Positions 56,197 to 64,000 of a stretch of DNA of 64,000 bases are shown here, piece after piece. The position numbers were made by a program, and so were the translations under genes. The notes beneath the pieces were generated by a model. It had not been told where the DNA came from, made no database searches, and worked only from the letters and a program-made list of their open reading frames with translations. How positions within the stretch are numbered: the first letter of the stretch is position 1; each line of letters opens with the position of its first letter. Source of the DNA: Sialis fuliginosa (lineage: Eukaryota; Arthropoda; Insecta; Megaloptera; Sialidae); contig OY540816.1 of NCBI GenBank assembly GCA_961205875.1, positions 1,984,001-2,048,000 of the forward strand. The letters run 5' to 3'.

Positions 56197-58635
56197 GTTT
56201 ATGTTTAAGTTTATGTTTAAGTTTATGTTTATGTATATGTTTATGTTTATGTTTATGATTATGTTTATGTTTATGTTTATGTTTATGTTTATGTTTATGT
56301 TTATGTTTATGTTTATGTTTATGTTTATGTTTATGTTTATGTTTATGTTTATGTTTATGTTTATGTTTATGTTTATGTTAATGTTAATGTTTATGTTTAT
56401 GTTTATGTTTATGTTTATGTTTATGTTTATGTTTATGTTTATGTTTATGTTTATGTTTATGTTTATGTTTATGTTTATGTTTATGTTTATGTTTATGTTT
56501 ATGTTTATGTTTATGTTTATGTTTATGTTTATGTTTATGTTTATGTTTATGTTTATGTTTATGTTTATGTTTATGTTTATGTTTATGTTTATGTTTATGT
56601 TTATGTTTATGTTTATGTTTATGTTTGTTTATGTTTATGTTTATGTTTATGTTTATGTTTATGTTCATGTTCATGTTCATGTTCATGTTTATGTTTATGT
56701 TTATGTTTATGTTTATGTTTATGTTTATGTTTATGTTTATGTTTATGTTTATGTTTATGTTTATGTTTATGTTTATGTTTATGTTTATGTTTATGTTTAT
56801 GTTTATGTTTATGTTTATGTTTATGTTTATGTTTATGTTTATATTTATGTTTATGTTTATGTTTATGTTTAAGTTTATGTTTAAGTTTATGTTTAAGTTT
56901 ATAATTAAGTTTATGTTAAAGGTTATGTTTATGTTTAAGTTTATGTTTATGTTTATGTTTATGTTGATGTTTATGTTTAAGTTTATGTTTAAGTTTATGT
57001 TTATGTTTATGTTTATGTTTATGTTTATGTTTATGTTTATGTTTATGTTTATGTTTATGTTTATGTTTATGTTTATGTTTATGTTTATGTTTATGCTTAT
57101 GTTTTAATTTATGTTTAAGTTTATGATTATGTTTATGTTTATGTTTATGTTTATGTTTAAGTTTATGTTTATGTTTATGTTTATATTTGTGTTTATGTTT
57201 TATTTTATGTTTAAGTTTATGTTTAAGTTTATATTTAAGTTTATGTTAAAGTTTATGTTTATGTTTATGTTTAAGTTTATTTTTATGTTTATGATAAAGT
57301 TCATGATTAAGTTTATGTTTTAGTTTATGTTTAAGTTTATGTTCAAATCTATGTTTAAATTTTTGTTTAAGTTTATGTTTAAGTTTATTTAAATATAAAC
57401 TTAACATATTATTTAAACATAAATTTAAACATAATTTAAAACATAAACTTAAACATAAACTTAATCATATACTTAATCATAAACTTAAACATAAATTAAA
57501 ACATAAACATAAACATAAACTTAAACATAAACTTAATCATAAACTTAATCATAAACTTAATCATAAACTTAATCATAAACTTAATCATAAACTTAAACAT
57601 AAACTTAATCATAAACTTAATCATAAACTTACACATAAACGTAAACATATACTTAATCATAAACTTAATCATAAACTTAATCATAAACTTATTCATGAAC
57701 TTAAACATAAACTTAAACATAAACTTTAACATAAACTTAATCATAAACATAATCATAAACTTAATCATAAACTTAATCATAAACTTAAACATATACATAA
57801 ACATAAACTTTATCATAAACTTAATCATAAACTTAATCATAAACTTAAACATAAACTTAATCATAAACTTAATCATAAACTTAATCATTAACCTAAACAT
57901 AAACTTAATCATAAACTTAAACATAAAATTTTAATCATAAACTTAATCAAAAACTTAAACATAAACGTAAACATAAACTTAATCATAAACTTAATCATAA
58001 ACTTTAACATAAACTTAATCATAAACATAATCATAAACTTAATCATAAACTTAAACATAAACTTAATTATAAACTAAATCATAAACTTAAACATAAACTT
58101 AATCATAAACTTAATCATAAACTTAATCATAAACTTAAACATAAACATAAACATAAACTTAAACATAAACTTAATCATAAACTTAATCATAAACTTAATC
58201 ATAAACTTAAACATAAACTTAATCATAAACTTAATCATAAACTTAATGATAAACTTAAACCGAAACTTAATCATAAACTTAATCATAAATTTAAACATAA
58301 ACTTAAACATAAACATTAACATAAACTTAATCATAAACTTAATCATAAACTTATTCATAAACTTAATCATAAACATAAACATAAACTTAATCATAAACTT
58401 AATCATAAACTTAAACATAAACTTAAACATAAACATAAACATAAACTTAAACATAAACATAAACTTAATCATAAATTTAATGATAAACTTAAACATAAAC
58501 TTAAACATAAACTTAAACATAAACTTAAACATAAACTTAAACATAAATTAAAACATAAACATAAACATAAACATAAACATAAACATAAACATAAACACAA
58601 ACATAAACATAAACATAAACATATACATAAACAAC
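56197..58635. repeat. Satellite unit 5 (type A)
   Basis: Type A like unit 3, including the CATGTT cluster (56663-56686). It differs by a doubled GTTAATG at about 56378. Pivot near 57391. Confidence 0.9.
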
Positions 58636-58903
58636 ACATTTCGTCTCAATTCGATTTTGCATAGAAAAATAAAAATAATTATATTAAAACATCCTCAAGA
58701 CAGATTTGATACAAATCGACTCGATTTGTATTAATTCGGTTTATTTTGTATTTATTCGTTAATAATTGTCTTGATTCGTTTCAAACAGTCTATTGGAACC
58801 AGTTTTTTAAATCAATTCGAAAAGTGTCAGCGCTAATCGGAATTTTAGAGTCAAAATGCCTAGATTTGACTTAATTTGATGTTATTTGAGTGATATGATG
58901 CAA
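58636..58903. repeat. 268-bp satellite spacer, copy 5
   Basis: Carries the TTTGAGTG form, as in copy 3. Confidence 0.95.
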
Positions 58904-61522
58904 GTTTATGTTTAAGTTTATGTTTAAGTTTATGTTTATGTATATGTTTATGTTTATGTTTATGTTTATGTTTTTGTTTATGTTTATGTTTATGTTTATG
59001 TTTATGTTTATGTTTATGTTTATGTTTATGTTTATGTTTATGTTTATGTTTATGCTTATGTTTTAATTTATGTTTAAGTTTATGATTATGTTTATGTTTA
59101 AGTTTATGTTTAATTTTATGTTTATGTTTATGTTTATGTTTATGTTTATGTTAATGTTAATGTTTATGTTTAAGTTTATTTTTATGTTTATGTTTATGTT
59201 TATGTTTATGTTTATGTTTATGTTTATGTTTATGTTTATGTTTATGTTTATGTTTATGTTTATGTTTATGTTTATGTTTATGTTTATGTTTATGTTTATG
59301 TTTATGTTTATGTTTATGTTTATGTTTATGTTTATGTTTATGTTTATGTTTATGTTTATGTTTATGTTTATGTTTATGTTTATGTTTATGTTTATGTTTA
59401 TGTTTATGTTTATGTTTATGTTTATGTTTATGTTTATGTTTATGTTTATGTTTATGTTTATGTTTATGTTTATGTTTATGTTTATGTTTATGTTTATGTT
59501 TATGTTTATGTTTATGTTTATGTTTATGTTTATGTTTATGTTTATGTTTATGTTTATGTTTATGTTTATGTTTATGTTTATGTTTGTTTATGTTTATGTT
59601 TATGTTTATGTTTATGTTTATGTTTATGTTTATGTTTATGTTTATGTTTATGTTTATGTTTATGTTTATGTTTATGTTTATGTTTATGTTTATGTTTATG
59701 TTTATGTTTATGTTTATGTTTATGTTTATGTTTATGTTTATGTTTATGTTTATGTTTATGTTTATGTTTATGTTTATGTTTAAGTTTATGTTTAAGTTTA
59801 TGTTTAAGTTTATAATTAAGTTTATGTTAAAGTTTATGTTTATGTTTAAGTTTATGTTTATGTTTATGTTTATGTTGATGTTTATGTTTAAGTTTATGTT
59901 TAAGTTTATGTTTATGTTTATGTTTATGTTTATGTTTATGTTTATGTTTATGTTTATGTTTATGTTTATGCTTATGTTTTAATTTATGTTTAAGTTTATG
60001 ATTATGTTTATGTTTATAGTAATGTTTATGTTTATGTTTATGTTTATGTTTAAGTTTATGTTTATGTTTATGTTTATGTTTGTGTTTATGTTTTATTTTA
60101 TGTTTAAGTTTATGTTTAAGTTTATATTTAAGTTTATGTTAAAGTTTATGTTTATGTTTATGTTTAAGTTTATGTTTATGTTTATGATAAAGTTCATGAT
60201 TAAGTTTATGTTTTAGTTTATGTTTAAGTTTATGTTCAAATCTATGTTTAAATTTATGTTTAAATTTATGTTTAAGTTTATTTAAATATAAACTTTACAT
60301 ATTATTTAAACATAAATTTAAACATAATTTAAAACATAAACTTAAACATAAACTTAATCATATACTTAATCATAAACTTAAACATAAATTAAAACATAAA
60401 CATAAACATAAACTTAAACATAAACTTAATCATAAACTTAATCATAAACTTAATCATAAACTTAATCATAAACTTAATCATAAACTTAAACATAAACTTA
60501 ATCATAAACTTAATCATAAACTTAAACATAAACGTAAACATAAACTTAATCATAAACTTAATCATAAACTTAATCATAAACTTATTCATAAACTTAAACA
60601 TAAACTTAAACATAAACTTTAACATAAACTTAATCATAAACATAATTATAAACTTAATCATAAACTTAATCATAAACTTAAACATATACATAAACATAAA
60701 CTTAATCATAAACTTAATCATAAACTTAATCATGAACTTAAACATAAACTTAATCATAAACTTTATCATAAACTTAATCATAAACTTAAACATAAACTTA
60801 ATCATAAACATAAACATAAAATTTTAATCATAAACTTAATCAAAAACTTAAACATAAACGTAAACATAAACTTAATCATAAACTTAATCATAAACTTTAA
60901 CATAAACTTAATCATAAACATAATCATAAACTTAATCATAAACTTAAACATAAACTTAATCATAAACTAAATCATAAACTTAAACATAAACTTATTCATA
61001 AACTTAATCATAAACTTAAACATAAACTTAAACATAAACATAAACATAAACTTAAACATAAACTTAATCATAAACATAATCATAAACTGAATCATAAACT
61101 TAAACATAAACTTAATCATAAACTTAATCATAAACTTAATGATAAACTTAAACCGAAACTTAATCATAAACTTAATCATAAATTTAAACATAAACTTAAA
61201 CATAAACATTAACATAAACTTAATCATAAACTTAATCATAAACTTATTCATAAACTTAATCATAAACATAAACATAAACTTAATCATAAACTTAATCATA
61301 AACTTAAACATAAACTTAAACATAAACATAAACATAAACTTAAACATAAACATAAACTTAATCATAAATTTAATGATAAACTTAAACATAAACTTAAACA
61401 TAAACTTAAACATAAACTTAAACATAAACTTAAACATAAATTAAAACATAAACATAAACATAAACATAAACATAAACATAAACACAAACATAAACATAAA
61501 CATAAACATATACATAAACAAC
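58904..61522. repeat. Satellite unit 6 (type B)
   Basis: Same landmarks as unit 4 (TTTTTG variant near 58971, doubled GTTAATG near 59150). Pivot near 60284. Confidence 0.9.
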
Positions 61523-61790
61523 ACATTTCGTCTCAATTCGATTTTGCATAGAAAAATAAAAATAATTATATTAAAACATCCTCAAGACAGATTTGATACA
61601 AATCGACTCGATTTGTATTAATTCGGTTTATTTTGTATTTATTCGTTAATAATTGTCTTGTTTCGTTTCAAACAGTCTATTGGAACCAGTTTTTTAAATC
61701 AATTCGAAAAGTGTCAGCGCTAATCGGAATTTTAGAGTCAAAATGCCTAGATTTGACTTAATTTGATGTTATTAGAGTGATATGATGCAA
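61523..61790. repeat. 268-bp satellite spacer, copy 6
   Basis: TTAGAGTG form, with one private change (GTCTTGTTTCG instead of GTCTTGATTCG). Confidence 0.95.
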
Positions 61791-64000
61791 GTTTATGTTT
61801 AAGTTTATGTTTAAGTTTATGTTTATGTATATGTTTATGTTTATGTTTATGTTTATGTTTATGTTTATGTTTATGTTTATGTTTATGTTTATGTTTATGT
61901 TTATGTTTATGTTTATGTTTATGTTTATGTTTATGTTTATGTTTATGTTTATGTTTATGTTTATGTTTATGTTTATGTTTATGTTTATGTTTATGTTTAT
62001 GTTTATGTTTATGTTTATGTTTATGTTTATGTTTATGTTTATGTTTATGTTTATGTTTATGTTTATGTTTATGTTTATGTTTATGTTTATGTTTATGTTT
62101 ATGTTTATGATTATGTTTATGTTTATGTTTATGTTTATGTTTATGTTTATGTTTATGTTTATGTTTATGTTTATGTTTATGTTTATGTTTATGTTTATGT
62201 TTATGTTTATGTTTATGTTTATGTTTATGTTTATGTTTATGTTTATGTTTATGTTTATGTTTATGTTTATGTTTATGTTTATGTTTATGTTTATGTTTAT
62301 GTTTATGTTTATGTTTATGTTTATGTTTATGTTTATGTTTATGTTTATGTTTATGTTTGTTTATGTTTATGTTTATGTTTATGTTTATGTTTATGTTTAT
62401 GTTTATGTTTATGTTTATGTTTATGTTTATGTTTATGTTTATGTTTATGTTTATGTTTATGTTTATGTTTATGTTTATGTTTATGTTTATGTTTATGTTT
62501 ATGTTTATGTTTATGTTTATGTTTATGTTTATGTTTATGTTTATGTTTATGTTTATGTTTAAGTTTATGTTTAAGTTTATGTTTAAGTTTATAATTAAGT
62601 TTATGTTAAAGTTTATGTTTATGTTTAAGTTTATGTTTATGTTTATGTTTATGTTGATGTTTATGTTTAAGTTTATGTTTAAGTTTATGTTTATGTTTAT
62701 GTTTATGTTTATGTTTATGTTTATGTTTATGTTTATGTTTATGTTTATGCTTATGTTTTAATTTATGTTTAAGTTTATGATTATGTTTATGTTTATAGTA
62801 ATGTTTATGTTTATGTTTATGTTTATGTTTAAGTTTATGTTTATGTTTATGTTTATGTTTGTGTTTATGTTTTATTTTATGTTTAAGTTTATGTTTAAGT
62901 TTATATTTAAGTTTATGTTAAAGTTTATGTTTATGTTTATGTTTAAGTTTATGTTTATGTTTATGATAAAGTTCATGATTAAGTTTATGTTTTAGTTTAT
63001 GTTTAAGTTTATGTTCAAATCTATGTTTAAATTTATGTTTAAATTTATGTTTAAGTTTATTTAAATATAAACTTTACATATTATTTAAACATAAATTTAA
63101 ACATAATTTAAAACATAAACTTAAACATAAACTTAATCATATACTTAATCATAAACTTAAACATAAATTAAAACATAAACATAAACATAAACTTAAACAT
63201 AAACTTAATCATAAACTTAATCATAAACTTAATCATAAACTTAATCATAAACTTAATCATAAACTTAAACATAAACTTAATCATAAACTTAATCATAAAC
63301 TTAAACATAAACGTAAACATAAACTTAATCATAAACTTAATCATAAACTTAATCATAAACTTATTCATAAACTTAAACATAAACTTAAACATAAACTTTA
63401 ACATAAACTTAATCATAAACATAATTATAAACTTAATCATAAACTTAATCATAAACTTAAACATATACATAAACATAAACTTAATCATAAACTTAATCAT
63501 AAACTTAATCATGAACTTAAACATAAACTTAATCATAAACTTTATCATAAACTTAATCATAAACTTAAACATAAACTTAATCATAAACATAAACATAAAA
63601 TTTTAATCATAAACTTAATCAAAAACTTAAACATAAACGTAAACATAAACTTAATCATAAACTTAATCATAAACTTTAACATAAACTTAATCATAAACAT
63701 AATCATAAACTTAATCATAAACTTAAACATAAACTTAATCATAAACTAAATCATAAACTTAAACATAAACTTATTCATAAACTTAATCATAAACTTAAAC
63801 ATAAACTTAAACATAAACATAAACATAAACTTAAACATAAACTTAATCATAAACATAATCATAAACTGAATCATAAACTTAAACATAAACTTAATCATAA
63901 ACTTAATCATAAACTTAATGATAAACTTAAACCGAAACTTAATCATAAACTTAATCATAAATTTAAACATAAACTTAAACATAAACATTAACATAAACTT
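61791..64000. repeat. Satellite unit 7 (type B right side), cut by the window end
   Basis: The left arm starts as in units 2, 3 and 5 and contains a GATTATG variant near 62107. The part from about 62357 onward matches units 4 and 6. Pivot near 63064. The right arm continues off the end of the window, so the array is longer than seen here. Confidence 0.9.

Noticed and set aside
43994..64000. Many long frames of Phe-Met, Tyr-Val, His-Lys or Ile-Asn repeats
   Set aside because: All are translations of TTTATG/CATAAA satellite; none has a unique segment and they appear in several overlapping frames.
43994..64000. CRISPR array with regular spacers
   Set aside because: The repeats are a simple hexamer, the six spacers are the same sequence rather than different ones, and the context is eukaryotic.
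32410..64000. Telomeric repeat
   Set aside because: The unit is TTTATG, not TTAGG or another known telomeric motif, and the polarity reverses repeatedly.

Overview
This window looks like repeat-rich, probably heterochromatic DNA from an invertebrate, most likely an insect. The basis is its very AT-rich composition, insect-style Ty3/gypsy, BEL/Pao and Ty1/copia retroelements, abundant hAT-like and TA-flanked non-autonomous DNA elements, and a huge satellite. I could not place the species. I recognise no host protein-coding gene, tRNA or rRNA; every coding region I can support belongs to a transposable element.

Left part (1-13.2 kb): stacked palindromic and TIR elements. They include a 2.0-kb hAT-like element with an 8-bp target duplication at 2460-4469, a 1.0-kb near-complete palindrome directly beside it (4479-5513), a 0.75-kb hAT-type MITE (5581-6336), a block of about 125-bp tandem units that reverses orientation (8.3-10 kb), a possible tyrosine-recombinase remnant (11171-11299), and a TA-flanked element with repeated subterminal motifs (11556-12848).

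Middle part (14-31 kb): a decayed copia pol (RT C-terminus plus RNase H) split twice by two copies of one hAT-like element in opposite orientation, each with its 8-bp duplication; a second copia integrase fragment; several foldback elements; a conspicuous GC-rich block of three different tandem arrays (24.4-26.05 kb); and a truncated BEL/Pao element on the minus strand (27840-30825). The BEL element has recognisable gag, zinc knuckles and protease, 151-bp LTRs and a CCCAT target duplication. Its 3' end carries an inverted LTR copy joined through the hairpin that forms the LTR terminus.

Right part (32.4-64 kb, continuing off the end): a satellite built on the hexamer TTTATG. An apparently full-length, open-frame Ty3/gypsy element (34084-41869; gag, -1 frameshift site, pol, LTRs, PBS, PPT) is inserted in it with a 4-bp duplication. 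So is a 1.8-kb TA-flanked TIR element (42167-43993). From 43994 onward the satellite becomes a higher-order array of 2.7-3.6 kb units. In each unit a TTTATG-rich arm is followed by an arm of opposite strand polarity built on a CATAAA/CTTAAT 12-mer, and adjacent units are separated by a 268-bp spacer that is almost identical every time. Units alternate in type, suggesting a dimeric repeat of about 5.6 kb. The spacer is related to a TCGATT-rich dispersed repeat that also flanks the GC block and the BEL region.

The genes do not form a host pathway. Gag, protease, RT, RNase H and integrase act within their own elements, and the non-autonomous elements would depend on transposases not present here.
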